Shown piece after piece: positions 1-8,430 of a DNA stretch of 64,000 nucleotides (within the stretch, counting starts at the first letter, position 1; every line of letters begins with the position of its first letter). The translations under genes were made by a program, and so were the position numbers. The DNA is from UBA1240 sp045599185 (GTDB lineage Bacteria; Spirochaetota; Spirochaetia; Treponematales; Treponemataceae), in the NCBI GenBank assembly GCA_045599185.1, contig JAZRVO010000014.1, positions 1-64,000 on the forward strand, read 5' to 3'. The notes under the pieces are model-generated. The model was not told the DNA's origin. It did no database searches and worked only from the letters and a program-made list of their open reading frames with translations.

Positions 1-709
1 TAAGAAAACGCTTTATCTTCCAAACCAGTGCTTTAAGCGTAAATTTTCTGCTTTGAGACGTATTTGCATCATGACGGCGGTATTTGGCCGTCACGGTTTC
101 GTCGCTGATGATTGTGCCGAAAGCTGCGGCCGTTGCAGCAAGAATAAAATCGTGACCGTCAATTTTGGCGCCGTCAAGCCGGCATACTTTTTCTAGAAGA
201 ATATCGTTAAAAACAAAGGTAAAGCCGTACAAAACTGAATTCAGGCACAGTTCGGTAAAATCCGGCGGTGTTTTTCTGAATTCGTTTTTGCATACAAACT
301 GCAAGTTTGAATCACAAATTTCCATATTGCCGTAATACAGAAGGGGTTTGTTTAATTCGGCGTGCTTTTGAAGGCTGTTCAAGGCTGTTTCAAGCTTGTT
401 GGGCAGCCAGTAATCGTCCTGATCGCAAAAGGCGTAATAAGCGGAAGGGTCTGCCATTTTTTCTGCATTCTGCATAAGGTAAAAAAAACTTTTTACAAAG
501 CCAAGGTTTTCGCCTTTTACAAAAGTTATCAGGCCTTTGTCTGCATATTCCTGCAAAATGGCTGTGGTTTTGTCCTTAGAACCGTCATCTCGTACCAAAA
601 GCTTGCACTGCGGCCAGATTGTCTGGGCTAAAATAGAATCAATTTGTTCTTTAACGTATTTTTCACCGTTATAGGTTGACATTAAAACCGTAATGACAGT
701 GCCGCTCAT
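1..709 (-). CDS. Glycosyltransferase family 2 protein (partial, C-terminus beyond window edge)
   Basis: An open frame starts with ATG at 709 and runs off the left edge, giving about 236 residues. The N-terminus is the classic GT-A start of rhamnosyltransferase-type GT2 enzymes: MSTYNGEKY near residue 10, DDGS at 41-44, and CDQDDYW near residue 93, which holds the metal/nucleotide-binding acidic residues. It would transfer a sugar from an NDP donor at the cytoplasmic face. An AGAAGGAA ribosome site lies just before the ATG, and the gene follows rfbD by 14 bp, so it belongs to the same polysaccharide operon. The acceptor cannot be told from sequence. Confidence 0.85.
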   Translation of the reverse strand, partial: MSGTVITVLMSTYNGEKYVKEQIDSILAQTIWPQCKLLVRDDGSKDKTTAILQEYADKGLITFVKGENLGFVKSFFYLMQNAEKMADPSAYYAFCDQDDYWLPNKLETALNSLQKHAELNKPLLYYGNMEICDSNLQFVCKNEFRKTPPDFTELCLNSVLYGFTFVFNDILLEKVCRLDGAKIDGHDFILAATAAAFGTIISDETVTAKYRRHDANTSQSRKFTLKALVWKIKRFL

Positions 710-723
710 AAATTCCTTCTGTT

Positions 724-1623
724 TTAAACGTCGTCTCTAATGTATGTTTCAAGACTTTCCTGCCATTGGGGAAGTGAAAAATCTAAAACTTTGCTGATTT
801 TTTCTTTTGACAATACTGAATAAGCCGGGCGCGGTGCAGGCGTAGGGTATTCTTCCGTTTTGCATGGGGCAACGTTTGCATTCCTGCTGATTTTTTTATA
901 TTTCAGGCCAAGTTCTGCAATTTTGCAGGCAAATTCGTGCCAGTTGGTTTGACCAAGGTTTGTGCAGTGGTAAATTCCAAACGCCGGTTTTTCTGCCGGG
1001 CATTTTTCAATTTTTTTGGCAAAAAATGCAATTGAACGTGCCAAATCTTTGGCGTAGGTTGGCGTACCAAACTGGTCACATACAACTTTTGCACCGCCGT
1101 TTTCTTCAAAAAGGCGAAGCATGGTTTTTACAAAGTTGTTTCCATATTTTCCGTAAAGCCAGGCCGTGCGCAGAATGTAAAAATCGCTGCAATTTGCTTC
1201 TATCTGGTCTTCGCCGCCAGCTTTTGTAGTGCCGTAAACGCCGGTAGGATTTTTCGGTATGGTTTCGGTATACGGCACGTTTGCCTTGCCGTCAAAAACA
1301 TAGTCGGTTGAAATGTGTATTAAAACTGCGCCCCATTTTTTTGCCGCTCTGGCAACAAGGCCGGGACCTTCTACGTTTAGTTTTGTACACAATTCAATGT
1401 CGCTTTCGGCTTTGTTTACGTTTGTATAGGCGGCACAGTTTATTATGCATGTAATTTTTTTACCGTTTTTGTCGCAGCCGGCCAAAAATGTTTCAATTGC
1501 ATCGGCGTCAGTAATGTCAACGTCCCGGTCGCTTCCTACAAAATCAAGTTTTGCGTCGTTTTCCAAAAGTTCAGCAAGCTGTGTGCCCAGCATACCCTTG
1601 TTTCCAATAAGCCAAATCATCAA
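724..1623 (-). CDS. rfbD: dTDP-4-dehydrorhamnose reductase
   Basis: A 299-residue SDR-type reductase that performs the last step of dTDP-L-rhamnose synthesis, reducing dTDP-4-keto-L-rhamnose with NAD(P)H. Visible motifs are the N-terminal nucleotide-binding GNKGMLG (residues 7-13), STDYVFDG at 105-112 and the YxxxK pair Y130/K134. Length and motif order fit RmlD/RfbD. It lies 48 bp downstream of rfbA in the same direction. rfbB and rfbC, the two middle steps, are not in the window and may lie past the left edge or elsewhere. Confidence 0.93.
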   Translation of the reverse strand: MMIWLIGNKGMLGTQLAELLENDAKLDFVGSDRDVDITDADAIETFLAGCDKNGKKITCIINCAAYTNVNKAESDIELCTKLNVEGPGLVARAAKKWGAVLIHISTDYVFDGKANVPYTETIPKNPTGVYGTTKAGGEDQIEANCSDFYILRTAWLYGKYGNNFVKTMLRLFEENGGAKVVCDQFGTPTYAKDLARSIAFFAKKIEKCPAEKPAFGIYHCTNLGQTNWHEFACKIAELGLKYKKISRNANVAPCKTEEYPTPAPRPAYSVLSKEKISKVLDFSLPQWQESLETYIRDDV

Positions 1624-1671
1624 AAATCTCCAAAATCTTTAAACGTTCTTAATTATAAAAATATCTGCCTG

Positions 1672-2547
1672 TTAATTTTCTTCTGCAATAAAGCGCAGAT
1701 ATTCACCGTAATCTGTTTTATAAGTTTTTGCGGTTTCCAAAAGTGCTTCTTTGCTAAGCCAGCCATTGCGGTAGGCAATTTCTTCAATGCAGCTTACATA
1801 ATAGCCCTGGCGTTTTTGAATGGTAGAAACAAAGTTGGAAGCGTCTAAAAGTCCGTCGTAAGTGCCTGTATCAAGCCACGCCATGCCGCGGCCAAGCAGT
1901 TCTACGGAAAGCTGCATTTTCTGCAAATAGGCGTTGTTGACGGCGGTAATTTCAATTTCGCCACGTGCAGAAGGCTTTACGTTTTTAGCAATTTCTATAA
2001 CCGAATTATCATAAAAATACAGTCCGGGCACTGCATAATGCGACTTTGGCGTTTTTGGTTTTTCTTCAATGCCAATTACCTTGCCGTCTTTTGCAAATTC
2101 TACCACGCCGTATTGAGTAGGGTCTTTTACGTAATAGCCGAAAATTACGGCACCGTTATTTTCTTCCACAGATTTTCGGGCTTTCTGCAATGTTCTTGTA
2201 AAGCTTTGACCGTAAAAAATATTGTCGCCAAGCACCAGCGCAACAGAATCATCGCCAATAAACGAATCGCCAAGAATAAAGGCTTCGGCAAGTCCGTTCG
2301 GTTTTTCCTGCACGCAATAATCAAAGCGCATTCCAAGCTGGCTGCCGTCGCCAAACAGTTCCTTAAAGCAGGGCAAGTCGCGTGGTGTTGAAATTATTAA
2401 AACTTCGCGAATTCCTGCCAGCATAAGAACTGACAAAGGGTAATAAATCATCGGTTTGTCGTACAAAGGCAAAATCTGCTTTGAAACAGCTTTGGTAATC
2501 GGGTACAGTCTGGTTCCTGAACCACCAGCTAAAATAATTCCTTTCAT
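1672..2547 (-). CDS. rfbA: Glucose-1-phosphate thymidylyltransferase
   Basis: A 291-residue nucleotidyltransferase that makes dTDP-glucose from glucose-1-phosphate and dTTP, the first step of dTDP-rhamnose synthesis. It shows the GGSGTRL signature at residues 8-14, followed by the PLYDKPMIYYPLS segment and a VLGDNIFYG segment that carries the metal-binding Asp, all typical of RmlA. Length matches the family. An AGGGGTTTT-type ribosome site precedes the ATG. The neighbours (rfbD downstream, exporter permease upstream) place it in a rhamnose-containing surface glycan operon. Confidence 0.95.
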   Translation of the reverse strand: MKGIILAGGSGTRLYPITKAVSKQILPLYDKPMIYYPLSVLMLAGIREVLIISTPRDLPCFKELFGDGSQLGMRFDYCVQEKPNGLAEAFILGDSFIGDDSVALVLGDNIFYGQSFTRTLQKARKSVEENNGAVIFGYYVKDPTQYGVVEFAKDGKVIGIEEKPKTPKSHYAVPGLYFYDNSVIEIAKNVKPSARGEIEITAVNNAYLQKMQLSVELLGRGMAWLDTGTYDGLLDASNFVSTIQKRQGYYVSCIEEIAYRNGWLSKEALLETAKTYKTDYGEYLRFIAEEN

Positions 2548-2665
2548 AAAACCCCTCTTATTTGCGGCAAAAAGCCTTAAAAATTCAAAATTGAATGAAT
2601 TTTTCTGCTATCAAAAATCCAATAAAAAAATTCCAAAAAATTGCGTTTTTTTAAGTTTTCTTTTT

Positions 2666-4093
2666 TTATTTTCCGGCTTTTACTGCTTTTTCAGTTTTTG
2701 TCTGCAAACAGCAGTCTGCAACAACCGCAATAAACGCAACAAGCAGATAAACGCCCCAAGAACCAACGCCAAAAACAATTTCAGTCAATCTGCACAGCTT
2801 GTAATAATTGAAAGTGTAAACGAACATAAAACAGCATAAAACCAGATACTCGTTCCAGCTTTTATTTTTGTCGTTAAGCATGGCAATAATTGCAATTAAA
2901 AAATAAATGGCGGTGTATGGCCACGAAAGTGTTGGAATCATTACGCAGGCCGCAGCACAGGCAAAATAAATCTGCCACTTTTTCTTGCTTTTTATAATTA
3001 TAAAGGCACAGGCTGCAACAAAAAGCACCATTGCAACAGGAAAAACAACCGGGTATGAACTTTCCATGCCCAAGTTTTTGCACAGCAGCTTCAGCATGCC
3101 GCCAATAGAAAGCTGGCTTGAAAGGGTTGTTTCTGAAACATAACCGAACAGGGCTTTTATGTACAGAATCATGCTTTCTACGCCTGTTGTGTGGCAGAAT
3201 ACCGGCAAAGTGAACAAAGCCAGCGCATAAACTGCACAGCGCACGGCACTTTTTATGTCTTTTTCCTTCAATAAAAGAACGCCGAAAACAGCCGTATAAA
3301 TTTTAAAGCAGAACGCCAGGGCAAGGGCAAGCAGGGCTATCTCTTTTATCAGTTTGTCGCCAGATTTGTAGCACATTACAAAAATCATTACGCAAATTAA
3401 GGCCTGCATAACGCTGTTTCCGCGTTGAAAACCAATCATGAACGGGCGGCTTAAAAAAATTGCTACGGCAAAAAAAGCTTTCTGCAGGCCAGTGCCGTTT
3501 ATGTTTTTGTAAATAAGAATTGCCAGAGGCGCTAAAGAAAAAATGAAAAACAGCTGAATGTAGTAACCGGCAACAAAACTGTCAATCATTGTTGAATAGT
3601 CAGCCCAGGGATTTCCGTTTAAGCCGGGAAAGGTGTTGCGTGCAATCTGGTAAATAAGCATGGAAACCGGCGGACAAATATCTTCGCCCATTTGAATTGA
3701 ACAGGATGCAGCCGTGAAAAAATCGCCGAAATCGTAGCGGCTGTCGTTTATGCCCATATTCCAGCGGTCAAAAATCATTACAATCTGGGCAAGGGCAAAA
3801 CTTAGCAAAACAACAGTTGCAAAAACATTTGAACTCGTTACTTTAAGCGAATCACTGCGGCTTACAAGCAGAAAAGCCAGTGCAATCAGCGCCGTGGTAA
3901 TAAAACTTATGTGCAGAAGAATCTGCCGCCAGAATTCAAATGTACCGGATGTATGAAGGATTTTTACAAATGCAAAATCGTATATAAACTTCTGCACAAA
4001 CGTAAGCATGCAGATAAAACTGAAAAACAGGGCAATTCCCAAAATAGCCGTCAATGTTTTCTTTCTTTTTCCGTCTAAAACAATTTCTGTCAT
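2666..4093 (-). CDS. Polytopic membrane protein, GT87/DUF2029-like
   Basis: A 475-residue protein with roughly ten to twelve hydrophobic segments. A loop with GFQRGNSV near residue 260 resembles the RGN motif of DUF2029/GT87 polyprenol-phosphate-sugar-dependent mannosyltransferase-like proteins, and the N-terminal half carries the acidic periplasmic loop expected of GT-C enzymes. I infer a membrane glycosyltransferase or glycan-processing protein using lipid-linked sugars. It sits between the ABC exporter permease and rfbA in one operon. The family call rests on topology and one short motif; a polymerase or flippase role is not excluded. Confidence 0.6.
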   Translation of the reverse strand: MTEIVLDGKRKKTLTAILGIALFFSFICMLTFVQKFIYDFAFVKILHTSGTFEFWRQILLHISFITTALIALAFLLVSRSDSLKVTSSNVFATVVLLSFALAQIVMIFDRWNMGINDSRYDFGDFFTAASCSIQMGEDICPPVSMLIYQIARNTFPGLNGNPWADYSTMIDSFVAGYYIQLFFIFSLAPLAILIYKNINGTGLQKAFFAVAIFLSRPFMIGFQRGNSVMQALICVMIFVMCYKSGDKLIKEIALLALALAFCFKIYTAVFGVLLLKEKDIKSAVRCAVYALALFTLPVFCHTTGVESMILYIKALFGYVSETTLSSQLSIGGMLKLLCKNLGMESSYPVVFPVAMVLFVAACAFIIIKSKKKWQIYFACAAACVMIPTLSWPYTAIYFLIAIIAMLNDKNKSWNEYLVLCCFMFVYTFNYYKLCRLTEIVFGVGSWGVYLLVAFIAVVADCCLQTKTEKAVKAGK

Positions 4094-4131
4094 AAATATA
4101 CCTTTACAATTTCTGCTTTAATTGAATTTTG

Positions 4132-4998
4132 TTAAATTACGTCTACAAAGGTACGTTCATTGCGGCTAAACAGTACCAGCCCAAAGAAAACGAAAATTGC
4201 CGTCATTGCAAGACTGCACAAAACCATTAGCGGCGGCACATAGCCTGCACCGTAAAACCAGATGCGGAACATTTCGATTGGTGCGCTGACCGGGTTAATA
4301 TAAAAAAGCCACGAAAATTTTGCCGGTGCTTCGCTAAGCGGGTAAACAACCGGCGTAATGTACATTGCAAGCCCAAGGCCAAAACCAAGCAAATGATTCA
4401 AGTCGCGGTACTTGGTTGTTAATGCAGAAAAAATCATTCCCATTCCTGCGCCCAAAAGACCAAGCCACAGAATGATAAGAGGGAAAAGCAAAGCCCAGGG
4501 TGTAGGGTGAACTGACTGGCCGATTATAAGGTAATAAATCCAGAAAACCAGCAGACAGGCAAACTGAATGCCCAGTTTTATTACGTTTGTTGCAAGGCTT
4601 GAAATTATTGTAGCAAGACGGGGAAAATAAACCTTGCTGAAAATTCCCTGATTATTACTGAAAGTTCCTGCCGCCGTATTCAAGGCATTCGTAAAAAATG
4701 TCCAAAGCATTGTACCGGCAAAATAAAACAGCAGGTACGGCACACCGTCCGTACCAATTTGGGCAAGATTACCAAAAATAAAAGTATTGATGACTGTTGT
4801 TACCAAAGGCTGAACCACATACCAGACAGGGCCTAAAACAGTCTGCTTGTACTGGGTTGTAAAGTCGCGTTTAATGAACAGAAAAATCAAGTCTTTGTAT
4901 TGAATAAGTTCTTTTATGTTAAAATCAAGCATCTTGTGCTTTGAATCAAGGCGTTTATCCCATTTCTGTTCTGGAAGGTTTGTAATATCGGTTGTCAT
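4132..4998 (-). CDS. ABC-2 type polysaccharide exporter permease (Wzm-like)
   Basis: A 288-residue inner-membrane protein with six predicted membrane segments. The N-terminal cytoplasmic stretch (YKDLIFLFIKRDFTTQYKQT) leading into GPVWYVVQPL is the hallmark of Wzm/TagG/RfbA-type permeases that export O-antigen or teichoic acid chains. It heads the rhamnose operon; the matching ATPase (Wzt/TagH) is not in the window and would be expected further left. The start ATG at 4998 is the first in frame and precedes MTTDITNLPEQKW. A sigma70-like promoter lies about 45 bp upstream. Confidence 0.88.
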   Translation of the reverse strand: MTTDITNLPEQKWDKRLDSKHKMLDFNIKELIQYKDLIFLFIKRDFTTQYKQTVLGPVWYVVQPLVTTVINTFIFGNLAQIGTDGVPYLLFYFAGTMLWTFFTNALNTAAGTFSNNQGIFSKVYFPRLATIISSLATNVIKLGIQFACLLVFWIYYLIIGQSVHPTPWALLFPLIILWLGLLGAGMGMIFSALTTKYRDLNHLLGFGLGLAMYITPVVYPLSEAPAKFSWLFYINPVSAPIEMFRIWFYGAGYVPPLMVLCSLAMTAIFVFFGLVLFSRNERTFVDVI

Positions 4999-5304
4999 GT
5001 TTTAGAAATTCCTGTAAACGAATATGCGCATGCGCACAAAATTTAAATAACTATAACATAGAATAAAAGGAAATAGCAACGGACTTGTAATTTTCAAATT
5101 TTTCAGCGGTTATATACGTGCACGGCAAGCATGCTCAATTAAATTTGTGGGACTGTTTGCCATCGTTTATTTTTTCAATTTGCTGCAAAGTTTGCTGTTT
5201 TTTTAGCCTTTTTTTCTTTCAATATTTGCCAAAAATCGCCAATATTTTTCAATTACACATTTTTCTGTTTTTGCCTTTAAACGCAAAGCCGGAAAAAACA
5301 GAAA
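4999..5304. other. Intergenic stretch with polysaccharide-operon promoter
   Basis: These 306 bases hold no supported gene. The left third contains the promoter and a 12-bp palindrome for the minus-strand exporter operon (listed separately). The rest is T-rich, low-complexity DNA downstream of the XRE gene; an open frame on the plus strand here has no ribosome site and a phenylalanine/cysteine-rich product typical of chance reading of T-runs. Confidence 0.6.
5025..5079 (-). promoter_or_regulatory. Promoter and palindrome ahead of the exporter operon
   Basis: Reading the minus strand, TTGCTA (5079-5074) and TATAGT (5055-5050) are separated by 18 bp, a plausible sigma70-type promoter. Just downstream of the expected transcription start is a perfect 12-bp palindrome TGCGCATGCGCA (5025-5036), well placed for a repressor. 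The palindrome is unusual in this AT-rich background. Regulator unknown. Confidence 0.45.
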
Positions 5305-5682
5305 TCACCTGTTTTTATCGTCAATTTCTTTCATCCGGTCAAAAGCGGTTGGGTCTGCGTCGTAGATAATCTGCAAAAGTTTGTCTGCAAGTTTGGGCGT
5401 TATGGAATAATCGCATTCACGTTCTTTAAGAACAAGTTCGTCAATATGGTCTTTGTTTGTGTAAGTTTCTGGAGGAATTTCAAAAAGCGTTTTTACGTTT
5501 GTATTCAAAACATCTGCAATTTTTGCAATAATATCGAAAGAAACATTTGACCGGGCATTTTCTATACAGCCAATAAAACCGGTGGTTACGCCAGCTTTTT
5601 CCGCAAGTTCTGCCTGCGTTAAGCCCCTTAACCGGCGGAAATAATAAACATTCGCAGCAAAATTCTCTTTGACCTCTTCCAT
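5305..5682 (-). CDS. XRE-family helix-turn-helix regulator
   Basis: A 125-residue protein from the internal ATG at 5682 (MEEVKENFAAN). The Cro/CI-type DNA-binding domain spans about residues 4-66: RRLRGLTQAELAEKAGVTTGFIGCIENA followed by a recognition segment. The C-terminal half (ERECDYSITPKLADKLLQII) is a short helical region of unknown role. An upstream in-frame ATG at 5742 would add a hydrophobic 20-residue leader that does not belong to this fold, so I prefer 5682, although neither start has a clear ribosome site. It is likely a monocistronic repressor; targets are unknown, but it lies directly upstream of the polysaccharide operon in the same direction. Confidence 0.8.
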   Translation of the reverse strand: MEEVKENFAANVYYFRRLRGLTQAELAEKAGVTTGFIGCIENARSNVSFDIIAKIADVLNTNVKTLFEIPPETYTNKDHIDELVLKERECDYSITPKLADKLLQIIYDADPTAFDRMKEIDDKNR

Positions 5683-5856
5683 GCCAAAAATGATACAGGC
5701 ATAAAAAAGCCATTTAAATATAATGACATTTTTATTTTGCATAATATTGTTCTAGTTTTTAAACAAAAACACCGTCAGCACAACAAACAAAGTCACGCAA
5801 AATCCTAATGTCTTCGTTGTGGTTGCCTGTAGTTGCGGTTTGCAATGAACAATAAA

Positions 5857-5885
5857 AAAAGCTACCGCATATTGCAGTAGCTTTT
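5857..5885 (-). terminator. Rho-independent terminator of the secreted-protein gene
   Basis: A hairpin with arms AAAAGCTAC and GTAGCTTTT, extended inward by GCA/TGC, is followed on the minus strand by a run of seven T. It lies about 30 bp past the stop of the gene ending at 5915. Confidence 0.8.
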
Positions 5886-5914
5886 CAATTTAATTTTTAA
5901 CCGGTTTACGCAGC

Positions 5915-6676
5915 TTAGAGCTTTTCAAAAATGAACTTGCAGAAAGTTGTTACGCGGTTAATGAATGAATTGTCAATTTTGCTTTTAAGAACAGGCACAT
6001 TCGGTGCATCTACGCCGCCAAGGCCGTACAAATAAATGCTGTCATCAACACGGAAAGCGTAAACGAAAGATTTCATTTTTTCTGCTTTTGCACATGTCAT
6101 TCCGTCTACAATTTTTACGCCGGAATCCTGAATTTTTACAGGTTCTGTATTTATGCTTGCATAAAACAGTTCGTCTTTTCCCTGTTCAATGGAAATATGC
6201 GTAGGAATGATACCGAACGGACTCATTTCAAGGCGTGTCTGCATGTCGGTTCTGGCAGCGTCTTCGGTTTTGCTTTCTACAACGGCAGAAGAATAAAGTT
6301 TGTACCAGCGGCCGGTGCGTTCGCCGTAATACGGAATGCCGACATAACTTTCTACGTCGGTAAGTTCTTTTCTCAATGTATCAAAAACTGCCTCGTTTCC
6401 GCTGTACGGAATTTTCTGAATGATTTCAACAAGGTAAGGCGGTTTAAGTTCGTTAATTGTGTCTACAAGCTGGGTGGCTGTTTTGTTAACCTGGCGAAGC
6501 GAAACTTTTTTGGCATTGCCGATATTTCTGATTAAAACTTCACCAGCTTCAAGCTTTACAAGTTCTTCAGGACTGAAATTTGACAGCTTCAACGGAACAT
6601 CACCTGCAAGGGCAGAAGCCACTGCAAAAACACTAAATACAATAGAATAAAATAATCTGCTTTTTAAAACTTTCAT
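5915..6676 (-). CDS. Conserved secreted spirochaetal protein of unknown function
   Basis: A 253-residue protein with a typical signal peptide: basic start (MKVLKSR), hydrophobic core (FYSIVFSVFAVASA) and a likely cleavage site after ALA-G near residue 24. There is no lipobox cysteine at the cleavage point, so it should be periplasmic or outer-membrane associated. The mature part is mixed alpha/beta without recognisable catalytic motifs; an aromatic stretch YVGIPYYGERTGRWYKLY lies near the middle. It resembles conserved treponemal proteins, but I assign no function. AGGGAG precedes the ATG and a strong terminator follows, so it appears monocistronic. Confidence 0.75.
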   Translation of the reverse strand: MKVLKSRLFYSIVFSVFAVASALAGDVPLKLSNFSPEELVKLEAGEVLIRNIGNAKKVSLRQVNKTATQLVDTINELKPPYLVEIIQKIPYSGNEAVFDTLRKELTDVESYVGIPYYGERTGRWYKLYSSAVVESKTEDAARTDMQTRLEMSPFGIIPTHISIEQGKDELFYASINTEPVKIQDSGVKIVDGMTCAKAEKMKSFVYAFRVDDSIYLYGLGGVDAPNVPVLKSKIDNSFINRVTTFCKFIFEKL

Positions 6677-6997
6677 AAAAACTCCCTATTAAAACCCGCC
6701 GCAATAACGGGCTAAAAATGACAAGAATTAAAAGTTTGCCGGTACGTTATAAGCAAACTTTGCAGAACAGGCAGCACGAAAAGTAATTTTTTTAGGAACC
6801 ACTTTTGCAGCCTGTTTTGATAGATAAGCAATCAAAACAAAAAAAGGTTTCATCATTTGGTGCCTGTATTTGAATGAAAAATTTTTCATTTGTTTCTACC
6901 TGAAGATTTTTCTTAACAAAAACGCGTTTATTATGCTAAACTGATGATGCTGTTTTTTATTTTCAGCATATAAAAAAGAAATTATTTGGAGAAAAAA
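6677..6997. other. Divergent intergenic region
   Basis: About 320 bases between the secreted-protein gene (minus) and the aminotransferase (plus). It must contain both promoters, but I cannot single out convincing -35/-10 pairs. The only coding candidate is a 42-codon minus-strand frame listed separately. Confidence 0.5.
6728..6856 (-). CDS. Possible small basic protein
   Basis: A 42-residue frame starts at tandem ATG codons (6856 and 6853) and ends at TAA 6728. The predicted product begins MMKPFFVLIAYLSKQ and then becomes lysine/arginine-rich (AKVVPKKITFRAA), so a short hydrophobic start is followed by a cationic tail. Codon use resembles nearby genes, but there is no clear ribosome site. 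It lies upstream of, and in the same direction as, the secreted-protein gene. It may be a chance frame. Confidence 0.25.
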   Translation of the reverse strand: MMKPFFVLIAYLSKQAAKVVPKKITFRAACSAKFAYNVPANF

Positions 6998-8197
6998 ATG
7001 CCATTAGCACCACATATTATTAAAGCAATGGAATCTTCTTCTGCCATTCGACTGGCTTTTGAAGAAGGACTGAAACTGCGCAAACAGTTTGGCGCAGAAA
7101 ATGTTTACGATTTTTCGCTTGGAAACCCTGACCTTGAACCGCCTGCAGAAGTAAAAACTGCAATTAAAAAAGCTGCCGAATGCACTGAAAAAGGCATGCA
7201 CGGCTACATGCCAAATGCCGGTTACGATTTTGCCCGCAACGCAATGGCCGAAAAGGTTAGCGGAGAACAGGGCGTTAAAGTTGAAGGAAAAAACATTGTA
7301 ATGGCTTGCGGAGCCGCCGGTGGCCTTAATGCCGTATTCAAGGCAATTTTAAGCCCGGGTGAAGAAATCATCGTTCCTTCGCCATTTTTTGCAGAATATA
7401 CTTTTTACTGTGCAAACCACGGCGGCACGCTTGTACCGGTAAGCACAAAAGACGATTTTTCACTTGATATTGATGCAATTAAAGCCGCATTAAACGAAAA
7501 AACCGCCGGTGTTTTAATCAATTCGCCGAACAACCCAAGCGGCAAAATTTACAGCAAGGAAGACATTTGTGCACTTGCCGCCGCCCTGAAAGAACATCAG
7601 GCAAAAACCGGCAGGGAAGTTTTTCTGATTGCCGACGAACCTTACCGCGCAATTACTTACGGCGGCAAAACTGTTGCTTCAGTTTTTGATGTTTACAATT
7701 CTTCCATTGTAGTTTCTTCTTTTGCCAAAAACTTAAGCCTGCCAGGCGAACGTTTGGGCTATGTTGCCGTAAACCCGGCCTGCCCGAATGCGGACAAGGT
7801 TGTTACGGCCGTTGTTTACTGTACGCGCGTTTTGGGCTACGTAAACGCACCGGCATTTTTTCAGCGTGTCTGTGCAGAAGTTTGGAACGCACCAGTTGAT
7901 TATTCTTCTTACCTGCGCCGCCGTGATGCACTTACTGCAAATCTGCGCGCCGCCGGCATTGAATACGGTGAACCGGAAGGCGCTTTTTACCTTTTCTGCA
8001 AAGTACCGGAAGGCAAAAACGGCAGCACCGATGAAAACGATTTCTGCAAATGCCTGCTTGAACAGCACATTCTTGGCGTTCCCGGCACTGGGTTCGGTAA
8101 AAAAGGATATTTCCGCCTTGCCTATTGCGTAAGCGAACAGACAATTGCAAACAGCGCACAGGCATGGAAAGATGCCGTTGCAAACTGGAAAAAATAA
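6998..8197 (+). CDS. Pyridoxal-phosphate aminotransferase, class I/II
   Basis: A 399-residue fold-type I aminotransferase. Visible landmarks are SLGNPDLEPP near 40-49, the glycine-rich ACGAAGGLN cofactor loop (103-111), SPNNPSG around 176-182, ADEPY with the cofactor-binding Asp213, and the Schiff-base lysine K244 in SSFAKNLSLPGERLGY. It transfers amino groups between an amino acid and a 2-oxo acid; the substrate cannot be told, but the architecture fits the aspartate/alanine group. An upstream TTG at 6986 is in frame, but GGAG at 6988-6991 sits six bases before the ATG at 6998, which decides the start. Confidence 0.9.
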   Translation: MPLAPHIIKAMESSSAIRLAFEEGLKLRKQFGAENVYDFSLGNPDLEPPAEVKTAIKKAAECTEKGMHGYMPNAGYDFARNAMAEKVSGEQGVKVEGKNIVMACGAAGGLNAVFKAILSPGEEIIVPSPFFAEYTFYCANHGGTLVPVSTKDDFSLDIDAIKAALNEKTAGVLINSPNNPSGKIYSKEDICALAAALKEHQAKTGREVFLIADEPYRAITYGGKTVASVFDVYNSSIVVSSFAKNLSLPGERLGYVAVNPACPNADKVVTAVVYCTRVLGYVNAPAFFQRVCAEVWNAPVDYSSYLRRRDALTANLRAAGIEYGEPEGAFYLFCKVPEGKNGSTDENDFCKCLLEQHILGVPGTGFGKKGYFRLAYCVSEQTIANSAQAWKDAVANWKK

Positions 8198-8430
8198 ATT
8201 AAGCCGGGACAAGGCACGTCAAAAGCTTTGTTCCGGCTAAAAAAACCGGCCGTAAAAAACAGAATTTGCCGCCGGTTTTAATGCTTAATACAACTGAATA
8301 TTTAGGAACATTTCTAAAAATTGCATTTTTTAGATGTTTTTTTACAAATTGCTGATTGCGCCGCAAAAATAAAAAAGCGGCACAACCGAAAGAAAAAAAT
8401 ACGGGCTTTGTGCCCGAAACGAGGTGAACT

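Noticed and set aside
5118..5369. 83-codon plus-strand frame near the XRE gene
   Set aside because: No ribosome site, overlaps the XRE gene and encodes a Phe/Cys-rich product typical of reading T-rich DNA.
8198..8430. GC-rich hairpins between the aminotransferase and glgA
   Set aside because: The stems (AGCCGG and CCGGC based) are followed by A runs or mixed sequence on the plus strand rather than T, so I could not call a clean terminator or a riboswitch.
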